DNA of 64,000 bases from Prevotella sp. (GCA_017615355.1 JAGAAJ010000141.1:1-64000); one strand, 5' to 3'. Positions 17,029-25,860 are shown, counted from the stretch's first letter. Notes: generated from the sequence alone by a model not told the origin. Made by a program: numbers and translations.

Positions 17029-18381
17029 TTAATCACATATTTCGTCGATTAAGCGACGCCAGCTTTGTGGTTTCTGAGCGTTATATACCTGAGTCAATGA
17101 TGAATACAGACGTGTGACGCCAAACAGGTTGTTAAGGCTTTCTTCAGGAAATTTCTCGCCGGCATTGCCATTAAAGCGATAAACATAGCCATAGACTTTT
17201 CCGCAGAAATAGGCCAGTTCCGAACGGTTTCCCTTATCGTTCGTCCCTAACCAGCGATACTTTCCATCGTCGGCCTTTTCCATATATTTCTTCTTGATGG
17301 CCCTGACAAAGCATTGCCTTGCCTTTTTAGTATCCAGCTCCTTAGGAAGTGCTAATTCGTCTTCCTCAATGAGCACCTTCCCTTGACAGTATTCATCAAG
17401 CTGCTCCAGCAAAAGCAGGATGCTATAGACATCGTAGATTTCAGCCCTCGAGACACGCAGATAGCTCAATTTAGAGGCCATTTTCTCTAGCTGACGATGG
17501 TCTCTCAGTTCGCTCCATTTCATATCCTCAAACCATTTCAGCAGCCTTTCACGCTCCTTCAGCATCTTGCTCTGGTCGGCATCTGCAAAGTTGTTGGCAC
17601 ACAGATACGTCTCGCAGTATTTTGTGTACAAACAATGAGTAAGATTGGTGTCAGCACGAAGACAATCCAAATGCTTGACAAATTTCGTTTCCAAGCCCTT
17701 GTCCCATCTGCGATGCATGTTATGTACATGTTTGCTCAGCTGGCCACGAAGTCTTTGGATACGCTCAAGATAATCCTTACAGATTTCAAGTTCATCTGTC
17801 TTTCTGCAAATAGAGTTCAGACGGTCCACTACGACAGAAAGCCGCTGGTCGTCACTATAGCAGATAGTCATATCCAACAACGGCGCGTAGTGTTCTGCCT
17901 TTTCAATGAAATCGGGTATGGAATCCTTCGTCACGTCCATGCTCGTCAGTTTCTTGGCAAGCATGTCAAGCGTTTTCTCAGCATTCGAGAAAGGCATCCT
18001 GACATTGCTTCCCAGCGGACTTTCAGGCAGTATTCTCGGAATCGTCTGTAGCTGCACATTACGCTCCTCTGCTCCTGGTATGGTCACGAAGAACGCCAAT
18101 TCTTCATCGTTTCTTGTCACGACGGCATCTGCCTGCATATTCTCATCCAGCAGCTGACGCACCTCCAGGCATTGCTCCCTGGCAATATGCCCTCGCAACT
18201 TGTAATCCACGAATACCATGATAGCATTCTCGTCAGCAGGGTTGTCGGGTTCAGCCTCCAGTATCACCTTCGAGCCAACCTTGATGCCCTTGATAAATTC
18301 TTTTGCACGGCTCGTCATCTCTTCTAACGACAACCCGTGCCCCATCGCGTATCTAATACCTGTTACCGTATATTCTGTCAT
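17029..18381 (-). CDS. HIRAN-domain protein with unknown C-terminal region
   Basis: A 450-residue cytoplasmic protein. Residues 1-100 fit a HIRAN domain: VTGIRYAMG, then GSKVILEAEPDNPADENAI and the GHIAREQ strand; HIRAN domains bind DNA 3' ends or damaged DNA. The middle is helical and rich in charged residues (about 140-330). The C-terminal 80 residues (ELAYFCGKVYGYVYRF, ending QSWRRLIDEICD) resemble a module at the end of several Bacteroidota accessory proteins, but I cannot name it. Lower GC than the core genes, and next to the primase module. DNA repair, defence or element control are all possible. Confidence 0.6.
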   Translation of the reverse strand: MTEYTVTGIRYAMGHGLSLEEMTSRAKEFIKGIKVGSKVILEAEPDNPADENAIMVFVDYKLRGHIAREQCLEVRQLLDENMQADAVVTRNDEELAFFVTIPGAEERNVQLQTIPRILPESPLGSNVRMPFSNAEKTLDMLAKKLTSMDVTKDSIPDFIEKAEHYAPLLDMTICYSDDQRLSVVVDRLNSICRKTDELEICKDYLERIQRLRGQLSKHVHNMHRRWDKGLETKFVKHLDCLRADTNLTHCLYTKYCETYLCANNFADADQSKMLKERERLLKWFEDMKWSELRDHRQLEKMASKLSYLRVSRAEIYDVYSILLLLEQLDEYCQGKVLIEEDELALPKELDTKKARQCFVRAIKKKYMEKADDGKYRWLGTNDKGNRSELAYFCGKVYGYVYRFNGNAGEKFPEESLNNLFGVTRLYSSLTQVYNAQKPQSWRRLIDEICD

Positions 18382-18437
18382 CAGTCTTGGTGCCTATATT
18401 TGTTCATTTATGTTTCCAACTTCTCGAAAAGTCTGCT

Positions 18438-18446
18438 GCAAAAATA
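18438..18446 (-). promoter_or_regulatory. -7 box of the HIRAN gene
   Basis: The minus strand reads TATTTTTGC about 57 bases before the ATG at 18381. Confidence 0.5.
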
Positions 18447-18554
18447 CTAAGAATTATCGAGAAAGAATGAATTCTCCACAAAAAAGATTTGATGAAATTA
18501 AAAAAAGCTTCATCTTCGATTTTGTCCTCAGAAATGGAAGAATTCCAAGTAATA

Positions 18555-18588
18555 TTTTGTGAGGAATGAGATTTTTTGCTATCTTTGC
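18555..18588 (+). promoter_or_regulatory. Canonical promoter of the GH5 gene
   Basis: TTTTG at 18555-18559 and TATCTTTGC at 18580-18588, about 20 bases apart, give a full Bacteroidota promoter. The leader to the ATG is about 45 bases. Confidence 0.7.
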
Positions 18589-18636
18589 CGAGTGAAATGC
18601 TAGTAGGCCTAGTAGCACTAGAAGAACTATTAGAAT

Positions 18637-20025
18637 ATGTACAAGAGATTATTGAAGAAGATGATACTCGTGGCCCTGATGGTGATGGGCTGCGAGACGA
18701 TGCTGGCCGACGACTTCGAGACGGCGGCAGAGGCAGTCGCGAACATGCGGGTGGGCTGGAACCTGGGCAATACGCTCGACAGCAACTCGGGCGACGTGAA
18801 CAACATGTGGATTGAGGCCTGGACACAACGCAGGCCGACTGACTATGAGACGGCGTGGGGACAGCCCGTGACAAAGCCCGAGCTGATGAAGATGTTCAAG
18901 GCGGCGGGCTTCAACGCCATCCGCGTGCCCGTGACGTGGTATCCCCACATGGAGGCCACGTTCAACGGAGTGACGTGGAACAACGCCACGAACAGCCTGA
19001 CTGCATGGGACACAGCAGCCGACCCTATCGGCACGAAGATTCAGGAGGCCTGGATGAAGCGTGTGCACGAGGTGGTGGACTATGTCATCAGCCAGAACAT
19101 GTACTGCATCCTCAACATCCATCACGACACAGGAGCCGGCAGCACGGCTTGGCTCGTGGCCAGCGAGGCCGACTACGCAAAGCAGAAGGAACGCTTCGAG
19201 GAGGTGTGGAGGCAGATTGCCGAGGAGTTCAAGGACTATGACGAGCACCTGCTCTTCGAGGGCTACAACGAGATGCTCGACACGTATGACTCGTGGTGCT
19301 TCGCTTCGTTCTCCGCCCCTGGCAACTACAACAGCAGCGTGGCCACCTCGGCCTACAACGCCATCAACAGCTACGCCCAGAGCTTTGTGAACGCCGTCCG
19401 CTCAACAGGCGGCAACAACACTCAGCGCAACCTCATCGTCAACACCTACGGCGCCTGCAACGGCAGCGGCACGTGGAACCAGCACCTGCAAGACCCGTTG
19501 AAACAGATGAAGCTGCCCAAGGACAACGTGAGCAACCATCTCATCTTCGAGGTGCACACCTATATTGGCGTAACCAACCTTTCCAACGCAAAGAGCGAGG
19601 TGAACCAGATTATCAGTACGGTAAAGAGCAACCTCGCTTCGAAGGGCGCACCCGTCATCTTCGGCGAATGGGGCACCTCGACGGACAAAGGCTACGAAAA
19701 CTATCGCAGCAATATGCTGGCCTTTGCCCGCTATTTCGTGGAACAGGCGAAGGCCAACAAAATGGGCACTTTCTACTGGATGGGCCTTTCCGACGGTGAG
19801 CATCGCTCCGTCCCTGAGTTCAACGAGGCCGACCTGAAGGATGCCATCATCAAGGGCTACTACGGCGACGAGGGCTATCAGGGCATCAGCTATGTGGAAG
19901 CCGGCCCCTCGCAGCCTGTTGCCTGCTATAATCTTTCAGGGCACAGGCTATCAGCCCCGCAGGGTGGATTGAACATCCTCCTTGAGGCAGACGGAACGGT
20001 AAGGAAAGTTTACAGGAATCCCTGA
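18637..20025 (+). CDS. GH5 family endoglucanase-type glycosidase, secreted
   Basis: A 462-residue glycoside hydrolase of family 5 (cellulase A fold). The acid/base is Glu212 in GYNEMLD and the nucleophile Glu344 in IFGEWGTS; the early motif MRVGWNLGNTLDS is also typical. The N-terminus MYKRLLKKMILVALMVMGC gives a signal sequence with a possible lipobox, so it may be a surface lipoprotein acting on beta-glucan, mannan or xyloglucan. The C-terminal tail (CYNLSGHRLSAPQGGLNIL, then DGTVRKVYRN) matches the tail of the rhamnogalacturonan lyase at 28.7 kb. It overlaps the convergent nitroreductase gene by 16 bases. Confidence 0.92.
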   Translation: MYKRLLKKMILVALMVMGCETMLADDFETAAEAVANMRVGWNLGNTLDSNSGDVNNMWIEAWTQRRPTDYETAWGQPVTKPELMKMFKAAGFNAIRVPVTWYPHMEATFNGVTWNNATNSLTAWDTAADPIGTKIQEAWMKRVHEVVDYVISQNMYCILNIHHDTGAGSTAWLVASEADYAKQKERFEEVWRQIAEEFKDYDEHLLFEGYNEMLDTYDSWCFASFSAPGNYNSSVATSAYNAINSYAQSFVNAVRSTGGNNTQRNLIVNTYGACNGSGTWNQHLQDPLKQMKLPKDNVSNHLIFEVHTYIGVTNLSNAKSEVNQIISTVKSNLASKGAPVIFGEWGTSTDKGYENYRSNMLAFARYFVEQAKANKMGTFYWMGLSDGEHRSVPEFNEADLKDAIIKGYYGDEGYQGISYVEAGPSQPVACYNLSGHRLSAPQGGLNILLEADGTVRKVYRNP

Positions 20026-20747
20026 TGACGCAGGGCGTCGAGCAGGCCCTGGCTCATGGCCTCGTTGTCGCTGCGGGTGTAGCGGATATCGGTAAAGACC
20101 TGCGCCAGCGTCTGCTTGTTGTTGATTTCAACAAAATGCTTGTTTTCAGGCAGGCTCTCCTTGTATTCGTAGAACTGGTCGATGAGCTGCGGCGTATATT
20201 CCTGATACATCTCGTTGTGGATCAAGGCCTTCAGCGGCAGACGGTCTGACTGCGGCGGATTCTCGTCAGGCCATCCGATGGTGAGGGTGGCGACGGGCAT
20301 CACCAGCTTGGGCAGGCCGAGAATCTCGATGATACGCATCGGCTGATAGAGCGTGGTGCCAAGGAAGCAATAGCCCAGGCCTTTCTCGTCGAGACGGCAG
20401 CAGAGCGTCTGCGTATAGAGCAAGGCATCGGTGGCTGCATTGAGGAACGAGAGGAAATTGTCGTAGCCAGGCTCGGCCTGACGGCATCGCGCCCATTGCG
20501 AGGTGCGGTTGAAGTCGGCGCATACGGTAAGCACCACAGGAGCCTGCGTCACCATCGGCTGGTTGAAATGCGCAGGGGCCAGCTGCTCCTTCATCTCCTG
20601 CGAACGGGTGATGACGACGCTGTAGAGCTGCAGGTTGCCCATTGTCTGGGTGCGTGTAGCCTCGTCGATGAGACGGCCCAGCAGACCATCGTCGACGGGT
20701 CGGTCGCTATATCGGCGGATAGTGCGCCGTGTGCGTAGGTTTTTCAT
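20010..20747 (-). CDS. Nitroreductase family protein
   Basis: A 245-residue FMN-dependent oxidoreductase-like protein. The N-terminal RTRRTIRRYSDRPVDDGLL is the usual flavin-phosphate binding start of nitroreductases, and the central segment ending KGLGYCFLGTTLYQP fits the family's second FMN region. These cytoplasmic enzymes reduce nitro compounds, quinones or flavins; the natural substrate is unknown. It starts from its own promoter (minus-strand TAATTTTGC, 20778-20786) divergent from the next gene, and its 3' end overlaps the GH5 gene on the other strand. Confidence 0.88.
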   Translation of the reverse strand: MKNLRTRRTIRRYSDRPVDDGLLGRLIDEATRTQTMGNLQLYSVVITRSQEMKEQLAPAHFNQPMVTQAPVVLTVCADFNRTSQWARCRQAEPGYDNFLSFLNAATDALLYTQTLCCRLDEKGLGYCFLGTTLYQPMRIIEILGLPKLVMPVATLTIGWPDENPPQSDRLPLKALIHNEMYQEYTPQLIDQFYEYKESLPENKHFVEINNKQTLAQVFTDIRYTRSDNEAMSQGLLDALRHQGFL

Positions 20748-20777
20748 AAGTTATTAAGCATTTTTCCTTAATTGCGT

Positions 20778-20786
20778 GCAAAATTA
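20778..20786 (-). promoter_or_regulatory. -7 box of the nitroreductase gene
   Basis: The minus strand reads TAATTTTGC, 31 bases before the ATG. A divergent plus-strand TAATTTTGC follows at 20830-20838. Confidence 0.55.
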
Positions 20787-20829
20787 CTAAATTTTTCTCA
20801 TTCTAAGCCCATAAATTCCACTTTTTTAC

Positions 20830-20838
20830 TAATTTTGC
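20830..20838 (+). promoter_or_regulatory. -7 box of the RNR-tail / folB / amidase / mlaD run
   Basis: TAATTTTGC lies 19 bases before the ATG at 20857 and is probably the promoter for the closely spaced genes up to 24120. Confidence 0.55.
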
Positions 20839-20856
20839 AGCAGAAACGAAAAGAAT

Positions 20857-21537
20857 ATGACGATGGACAAACAACAGAACACAGGTCAGGATGTCTTGAC
20901 AACGTGGATCAGCTTACTGGGTGGTGAACAGCATCTGGCCGAGATGCTGGCCGATATGGACAAAGGTGAAAAAAAGCCCGTCAGCGCCGTACAGGCCGCA
21001 CGGCTGCTGGCGCATCTGCACACCATAGCCGCTGAGACGCCGCTACCCTTGGAGCCCCGTCCGCAGGTGACGGAGGTCAGGCCGCAGGTGCTGGAGTGCG
21101 ACGTAGTGCGATTCCAGAACAACAAGGAGAAATGGGTGGCGCTGGTAGGCCTGCTCGACGGCTATCCCTATGAGATATTCACAGGTCTGCAGGACGACGA
21201 CGAGGGCATCATGCTGCCTAAGTCGGTGAGCAAGGGCAAGATTGTGAAGCAAGTAGGTCTCGACGGCACGAAACGCTACGACTTCCAGTTTGAGAACACA
21301 CGCGGCTACAAGATTACCGTCGAGGGCCTCAGCGAGAAGTTCAACCCAGAATACTGGAACTACGCCAAGCTCATCTCTGGTGTGCTGCGCTACCGTATGC
21401 CCATCGAGCACGTCATCCGCCTGGTGGCCTCGCTACAGCTGAAGGACGAGAGCATCAACACATGGAAGAACGGCGTGGAACGTGCGCTGAAGAAGTATCT
21501 GCCTGGACAGCCAGACGTGAACGAAAACGAAAACTAA
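20857..21537 (+). CDS. Stand-alone homologue of the class II ribonucleotide reductase C-terminal domain
   Basis: A 226-residue protein. From about residue 85 (CDVVRFQNNKEKWVALVGL) to the end it matches the C-terminal part of adenosylcobalamin-dependent ribonucleotide reductases (NrdJ type): GYPYEIFTG, RYDFQFENTRGYKITVEGL, YWNYAKLISGVLRY and SINTWKNGVERALKKYLP are familiar there. None of the catalytic barrel is present, so it cannot reduce nucleotides alone. The first 80 residues are helical and unrecognised. It could bind or regulate a full reductase elsewhere, or be a retained fragment. First gene of a run with folB 18 bases downstream. Confidence 0.72.
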   Translation: MTMDKQQNTGQDVLTTWISLLGGEQHLAEMLADMDKGEKKPVSAVQAARLLAHLHTIAAETPLPLEPRPQVTEVRPQVLECDVVRFQNNKEKWVALVGLLDGYPYEIFTGLQDDDEGIMLPKSVSKGKIVKQVGLDGTKRYDFQFENTRGYKITVEGLSEKFNPEYWNYAKLISGVLRYRMPIEHVIRLVASLQLKDESINTWKNGVERALKKYLPGQPDVNENEN

Positions 21538-21555
21538 AACGAAAACGAGGAGCCT

Positions 21556-21957
21556 ATGAAGCTGAAGAGTAGTTCCATCTTCGTCAACGACCTGCGTCTC
21601 TACGCCCATCACGGCGTGATGGAGCAGGAGCAGCGAGTAGGTACCTGGTTTGTTGTCACCCTTCGCGTACATTATTATATAATGAGGGCGATGAAAAGCG
21701 ACGACATCAAGGATGCGTTGTCGTATGCCGACATCGTTGGTGTCGTAAAGGAGGAGATGGCCAAGCCGTCGCGTTTGTTGGAACATGTGGCCGGACGTAT
21801 CGCCGAAACCATCCTCGAACGCTTTCCGCAGGCTCAGTCCATTGAACTGAAGCTGACGAAGGAGAACCCGCCTATGGGCGTCGACTGTAGCGGAGCAGGT
21901 GTGGAAATCCGTTGCAAGAGAGATGCGGACTCCGACTTGGTTAATAATGAAGATTGA
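21556..21957 (+). CDS. folB: Dihydroneopterin aldolase
   Basis: A 133-residue FolB enzyme, which cleaves dihydroneopterin to 6-hydroxymethyl-dihydropterin in folate synthesis. The family start (IFVNDLRLYAHHGVMEQEQ) with its conserved tyrosine, the middle SYADIVGVV with the substrate-binding glutamate soon after (LLEHVAGRIAETIL), and the terminal KLTKENPPMG are all present. The length is normal (about 120). The tail of about ten extra acidic residues overlaps the region just before the amidase gene. It follows the RNR-tail gene by 18 bases. Confidence 0.95.
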   Translation: MKLKSSSIFVNDLRLYAHHGVMEQEQRVGTWFVVTLRVHYYIMRAMKSDDIKDALSYADIVGVVKEEMAKPSRLLEHVAGRIAETILERFPQAQSIELKLTKENPPMGVDCSGAGVEIRCKRDADSDLVNNED

Positions 21958-21961
21958 AAAG

Positions 21962-23188
21962 ATGAAAACGCTTAGCGATATGAATCATACCCCACGATGG
22001 AGGATGCTGCTGATGGTGAAGGTGCTACTGGTACTTATCACTTATCACTTATCACTCATCACTTCCCAAGCTGCCGAGAAGGACAAGTACGTGCTCGTCA
22101 TTGACGCAGGACACGGCGGCAAGGACGGCGGCGCCTGCGCCAACCGCGCCAAGGAGAAGAACATCAACCTCAGCGTGGCATTGGCCTTCGGCAAGCTGGT
22201 GGAGCAGAACTGTCCTGACGTGAAGGTGATCTACACCCGCAAGACCGACGTCTTCATCCCCCTGCACGAGCGTGCCGACATCGCCAACAGAAACAAGGCC
22301 GACGTGTTTATCTCCATCCACACCAACGCGGTAGAGAGCCGCAAGCCCGTCACAGGCATGGAGACCTACACAATGGGTATGCGCCGCTCGAACGAGAAAC
22401 GAAGCGCCGCTATGCGCGAGAACGAGGTCATCACCATCGAGAGCGACTACCGCGAGCACTATGCAGGCTTCGACCCCAACGTGCCTGAGAGCTATATCAT
22501 CTTCGACATCGTCAACGAGACGAACATGGCCGAGAGCGTCGAGCTGGCACAGCTCATCCAGAAGAACGTGTGCAGCACAGCCGGACGACCCAACAAGGGC
22601 GTGAAGCAGGATGCCTTCCTCGTGCTGCGCGAGACGTCGATGCCCGCCTGCCTCATCGAGCTGGGTTATATCACCACCGCCTCGGAAGCCACCTATCTGA
22701 CGAATCAGGCCAATGTCGACAAGATGGGAAAAGGCATCTACCAGGCCTTCGTGGCATATAAGAACAGGAAGACCCTCCCCCAGCCCCTCCCTGCAGGGAG
22801 GGGAGAAGATACTCCCACCACAGATCATCCGGGCGCGCAAGGTAATCAAGGTACACAAGGTAATCCTAACGTGCAAGGTAATGCCACCCCTCCCTCACAG
22901 GGAGGGGCTGGAGGTGGGTCTGCTCCCGTCTTCAAGGTGCAGATCATGGCCCTCGACCGCCAATTGGCACCCACCGACCGCCAGTTCAAGGGCCTGCAAG
23001 GAGTGGAGAGCTATCAGGACGGCAACATGTGGAAATATACCGTCGGCTCCTCTGAAAACTATAACGACATCAAGCAACTGCGCAAGGATATCCTCGACAA
23101 GTTCCCGCAGGCCTTCATCGTGGCCTTCAAGAATGGCGAGCGCGTCGACGTCAACGGCGCCATCGAGGAGTTCCGTCGCAACCAATAA
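21962..23188 (+). CDS. N-acetylmuramoyl-L-alanine amidase with C-terminal SPOR-like domain
   Basis: A 408-residue periplasmic cell-wall hydrolase. The amidase_3 domain begins at YVLVIDAGHGGKDGG and includes the zinc-ligand regions (VFISIHTN, LIELGYI). The C-terminal part (VFKVQIMALDRQL to the end) looks like a SPOR domain, which binds denuded glycan at division sites. Three repeat inserts shape it: the signal peptide is partly encoded by 7-bp repeats (22035-22062, giving LITYHLSLITS); and the linker holds two GC-rich palindromes (22776-22815, 22878-22920) around five 9-bp repeats (QG-rich). I start at ATG 21962, four bases after folB. Confidence 0.88.
   Translation: MKTLSDMNHTPRWRMLLMVKVLLVLITYHLSLITSQAAEKDKYVLVIDAGHGGKDGGACANRAKEKNINLSVALAFGKLVEQNCPDVKVIYTRKTDVFIPLHERADIANRNKADVFISIHTNAVESRKPVTGMETYTMGMRRSNEKRSAAMRENEVITIESDYREHYAGFDPNVPESYIIFDIVNETNMAESVELAQLIQKNVCSTAGRPNKGVKQDAFLVLRETSMPACLIELGYITTASEATYLTNQANVDKMGKGIYQAFVAYKNRKTLPQPLPAGRGEDTPTTDHPGAQGNQGTQGNPNVQGNATPPSQGGAGGGSAPVFKVQIMALDRQLAPTDRQFKGLQGVESYQDGNMWKYTVGSSENYNDIKQLRKDILDKFPQAFIVAFKNGERVDVNGAIEEFRRNQ
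22035..22062 (+). repeat. 7-bp repeat inside the amidase signal peptide
   Basis: TTATCAC three times, then TCATCAC. The repeat is in frame and encodes part of the signal peptide. Confidence 0.85.
22776..22920 (+). repeat. Linker insert: GC palindrome, 9-bp repeats, GC palindrome
   Basis: Two palindromic blocks of the CCCCTCCC/GGGAGGGG kind flank five 9-bp units (22835-22879; GCGCAAGGT, AATCAAGGT and so on). The whole insert is in frame and forms a Gly/Pro/Gln-rich linker between the catalytic and SPOR-like domains. Confidence 0.8.
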
Positions 23189-23216
23189 GCATTGAGCATT
23201 AAGCATTAAGCATTCA
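23189..23216 (+). repeat. 7-bp repeat in the spacer before mlaD
   Basis: GCATTGA, GCATTAA, GCATTAA, GCATTCA in strict succession, filling the gap between the amidase stop and the MlaD start. Confidence 0.9.
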
Positions 23217-23217
23217 A

Positions 23218-24120
23218 ATGAAGTTTTTCACCAAAGAAGTAAAGATAGCGATTGTGGCCATCCTGGCCATCATCGTACTGTTCATAGGCATGCACTTCCT
23301 CAAGGGCACGCCATTGTTCTCATCGAATGATTCCTACTACATCCGCTTCAACAACATCAGCGGCCTGACAGCCTCCAGCCCCATCTATGCCAACGGCTAT
23401 CGCGTGGGTGTGGTGACGAGTATCGACTTCGACTACTCAAAGCCTGACTGCGTCGTCGCCATCGTCGACCTAGACCCCAAGCTGCAACTGCATGAGGGCA
23501 CACACGCCGAGATTGTGAGCGACTTCCTCGGCAACACGAAGCTGGAGCTGCGCCTCGGCCCCGCCACAGGCCGTCTGCTGGCCAAGGGCGACACCATCGA
23601 AGGCATTCAGCAGCTGGGACTGATGGACAAGGCAGCAGAGATGATACCACAGGTAGAGCAGCTGCTGCCCAAGTTAGACTCCATCCTAGTCAGCCTGCAG
23701 ACACTCGTGTCAGACCCAGCCATCGCTGCCACCCTGCACAACACGGAGGCGCTGACAACCAGCCTCAACACCACCGCACGCCAGTTGAACCAGCTTACGG
23801 CACAGCTGAATCGTGAGGTGCCCCAGATGATGACCAAGGCTGAGGGCGTACTCGACAACACGCAGACGCTGACAGGCAATCTCGCACAGATTGACCTGCA
23901 GGCCACGATGCAACGTGTAGACCAGACGCTGGCCAACGTGCAGCAGCTCACAGCTGCGCTGAACAGCCCTCACGGCACCGCCGGCATGCTGCTCAACGAT
24001 GCCCAACTCTACGAGAACATCACCAACACAATGCGTGACGTAGACTCGCTGCTACTCGACTTCAAACAGCATCCGCGACGCTACATCAACTTCTCCGTTT
24101 TTGGTAAAAAAGATAAGTAA
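23218..24120 (+). CDS. MlaD (MCE domain) family protein
   Basis: A 300-residue inner-membrane-anchored periplasmic protein for lipid transport. One N-terminal membrane helix (IAIVAILAIIVLFIGMHFL) is followed by a single MCE domain (residues about 38-115: YYIRFNNISGLTASSPIYANGYRVGVV) and a long helical tail with Gln/Leu-rich heptads, as in Mla-type hexamers. Such proteins ferry phospholipid between membranes together with an ABC transporter, which is not in this window. The start lies two bases after the 7-bp repeat. Confidence 0.9.
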   Translation: MKFFTKEVKIAIVAILAIIVLFIGMHFLKGTPLFSSNDSYYIRFNNISGLTASSPIYANGYRVGVVTSIDFDYSKPDCVVAIVDLDPKLQLHEGTHAEIVSDFLGNTKLELRLGPATGRLLAKGDTIEGIQQLGLMDKAAEMIPQVEQLLPKLDSILVSLQTLVSDPAIAATLHNTEALTTSLNTTARQLNQLTAQLNREVPQMMTKAEGVLDNTQTLTGNLAQIDLQATMQRVDQTLANVQQLTAALNSPHGTAGMLLNDAQLYENITNTMRDVDSLLLDFKQHPRRYINFSVFGKKDK

Positions 24121-24438
24121 TTTCAATTTTGTCTAAATAACAAAGAGCAAGCAAGGCACGATTTTGCGATTCACAAGCTATTGAAAGACAAAGGCTTTTA
24201 ATCATGCAAGAGCAGAATTAGGCAAAAAACTGTGAAACACCATAAATGACGTAGAAAGAGGATGTTACAAAGATTGTAAACACGCAGGGTAAAAATCGAC
24301 AATTTGCACGGTTCATTTTTTTTAGCGAACTTTGCACTCGAAAGCCGACGAAAGCCGACATAAGCCAGCTTCCCCCAAAAGGACAAGCAGACGTGGATAG
24401 ACAAAGCCAGCTTTCGACAGGTCATTAATCTAAAACTA
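24121..24438 (+). promoter_or_regulatory. dnaA upstream region
   Basis: This 318-base gap holds no gene I can support. It has TTTG (about 24303-24306) and GAACTTTGC at 24327-24335, a slightly off-consensus promoter. Just downstream are two exact copies of a 10-bp unit (GAAAGCCGAC) and a third degenerate one (ATAAGCCAGC), then AAAGCCAGCTTTCG in the opposite sense. These could bind a regulator of dnaA. No TTATCCACA box cluster is present. Confidence 0.45.
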
Positions 24439-25848
24439 ATGCAGAAGAGTCATCAGGAACTCTGGGACCGATGCCTGCATCTCATCAGGCAGAACGTCAC
24501 AGAGCAAATATATAAGACGTGGTTCGAGCCCATTGTCTTCGAGAGCTACGACGAACAGCTCTCGACGGTACTGGTGCAGGTTCCAAGCCCGTATATCTAC
24601 GAGTACTTGGAGCAGTACTACGTACGCCTGATGGCCTGGGCCCTCAACAACAGCTTCAAAGCCAACGTCAAGCTTACCTACCGCCTTGTGGTGGACAGCG
24701 AGAACGGCAAGAAGGTGGATTTGGAGGGCGAGCGCCCTGCAGCTATTGATGGTCCTGCACCCACCAAACGCGCCAACCAGTCGCCGAACATCCTCGACGC
24801 CGCCGTGCCGCAGGAGCTGAATCCGCAGCTTGACCCCAGGAACACCTTCGAAAGCTTCATCGAGGGCGACTCCAACAAGCTGCCGCGTACCGTAGGCCTG
24901 AACATTGCCCAGCATCCTGGCAAGTCGATGTTCAATCCCTTCTTTGTCTTCGGTCCTTCTGGTTGTGGCAAGACACATCTCATCAACGCCATCGGTGTGG
25001 AGTGCAAGCGACTGGATCCGCGTCGCCGCGTGCTCTACGTGTCGGCCCGCCTCTTCCAGGTGCAATTCACCGACTCCGTGCGTCGCAACACCACCAACGA
25101 CTTCATTAACTTCTATCAGAGCCTCGACGTACTCATCGTCGACGACATCCAGGAGTGGGTGAGCTCGCCGAAGACCCTCGACACCTTCTTCCATATCTTC
25201 GACCACCTGTTCCGTCTGGGCAAGCAGATTGTGCTGGCCAGCGACAGGCCGCCCGTAGACTTGGAGGGAGTGAAGGATCGTCTGCTGACTCGTTTCGCCT
25301 GCGGTCTCATCGCCGAGCTGGAGAAACCCAACATGCAGCTGTGCATCGATATTCTCAACTCGAAGTGCCGTCATGACGGTCTGAAGATTCCTGCCGACGT
25401 CATCCAGTTCATTGCCCAGACCGCCAACGACAGCGTACGCGACCTGGAGGGTGTGGTGAACTCGCTCATGGCCTACTCCATCGTCTACAACACCTCTGTG
25501 GACATGCATCTGGCTGAGCGTATCATCAAGCGTGCCGTGAAGACTGACAACCATCCGCTTACCGTCGACGATATCCTCGAGGCAGTATGCCGCCACTTCG
25601 GCGTGAAGCAGCAGGATGTGTTCAGCAAGAGCCGCAAGCGTGAGTACGTGCAGGTCAGGCAGATATCGATGTACCTGGCTCAGAAATACACGAAGATGCC
25701 CGCCTCGCGCATCGGCCATCTCATCGGCGGACGCGACCACAGCACCGTTATCCACAGCTGCACGGCTGTACTGAAGCGTATGAAGGTGGATCAGGCCTTC
25801 AAGGAGGACATGAACAGCATCGAGAACTCATTCAAGCTCAAGCAATAG
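24439..25848 (+). CDS. dnaA: Chromosomal replication initiator DnaA
   Basis: A 469-residue initiator that binds DnaA boxes and opens the origin. Domain I (residues 1-85), a short linker, the AAA+ domain with Walker A GPSGCGKTHL from residue 172 and Walker B VLIVDDIQ, then the C-terminal DNA-binding HTH with the signature ASRIGHLIGGRDHSTVIH. The length is normal. A variant promoter lies upstream. The next gene starts 12 bases downstream. I see no origin next to it, which fits Bacteroidota, where dnaA need not be at oriC. Confidence 0.97.
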   Translation: MQKSHQELWDRCLHLIRQNVTEQIYKTWFEPIVFESYDEQLSTVLVQVPSPYIYEYLEQYYVRLMAWALNNSFKANVKLTYRLVVDSENGKKVDLEGERPAAIDGPAPTKRANQSPNILDAAVPQELNPQLDPRNTFESFIEGDSNKLPRTVGLNIAQHPGKSMFNPFFVFGPSGCGKTHLINAIGVECKRLDPRRRVLYVSARLFQVQFTDSVRRNTTNDFINFYQSLDVLIVDDIQEWVSSPKTLDTFFHIFDHLFRLGKQIVLASDRPPVDLEGVKDRLLTRFACGLIAELEKPNMQLCIDILNSKCRHDGLKIPADVIQFIAQTANDSVRDLEGVVNSLMAYSIVYNTSVDMHLAERIIKRAVKTDNHPLTVDDILEAVCRHFGVKQQDVFSKSRKREYVQVRQISMYLAQKYTKMPASRIGHLIGGRDHSTVIHSCTAVLKRMKVDQAFKEDMNSIENSFKLKQ

Positions 25849-25860
25849 TATCAACACATA

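Noticed and set aside
24436..25755. Long open frame antisense to dnaA; others like it at 27469-28668 and 31687-33069
   Set aside because: They lie fully opposite well-recognised genes, have biased composition (Val, His, Leu, Asp rich), no signal or family motif, and are expected by chance opposite GC-rich genes.
25748..25756. TTATCCACA, a perfect DnaA box
   Set aside because: It is inside the dnaA coding sequence for the conserved VIHS residues of the DnaA signature and is single. No cluster of boxes or AT-rich opening region supports an origin here.
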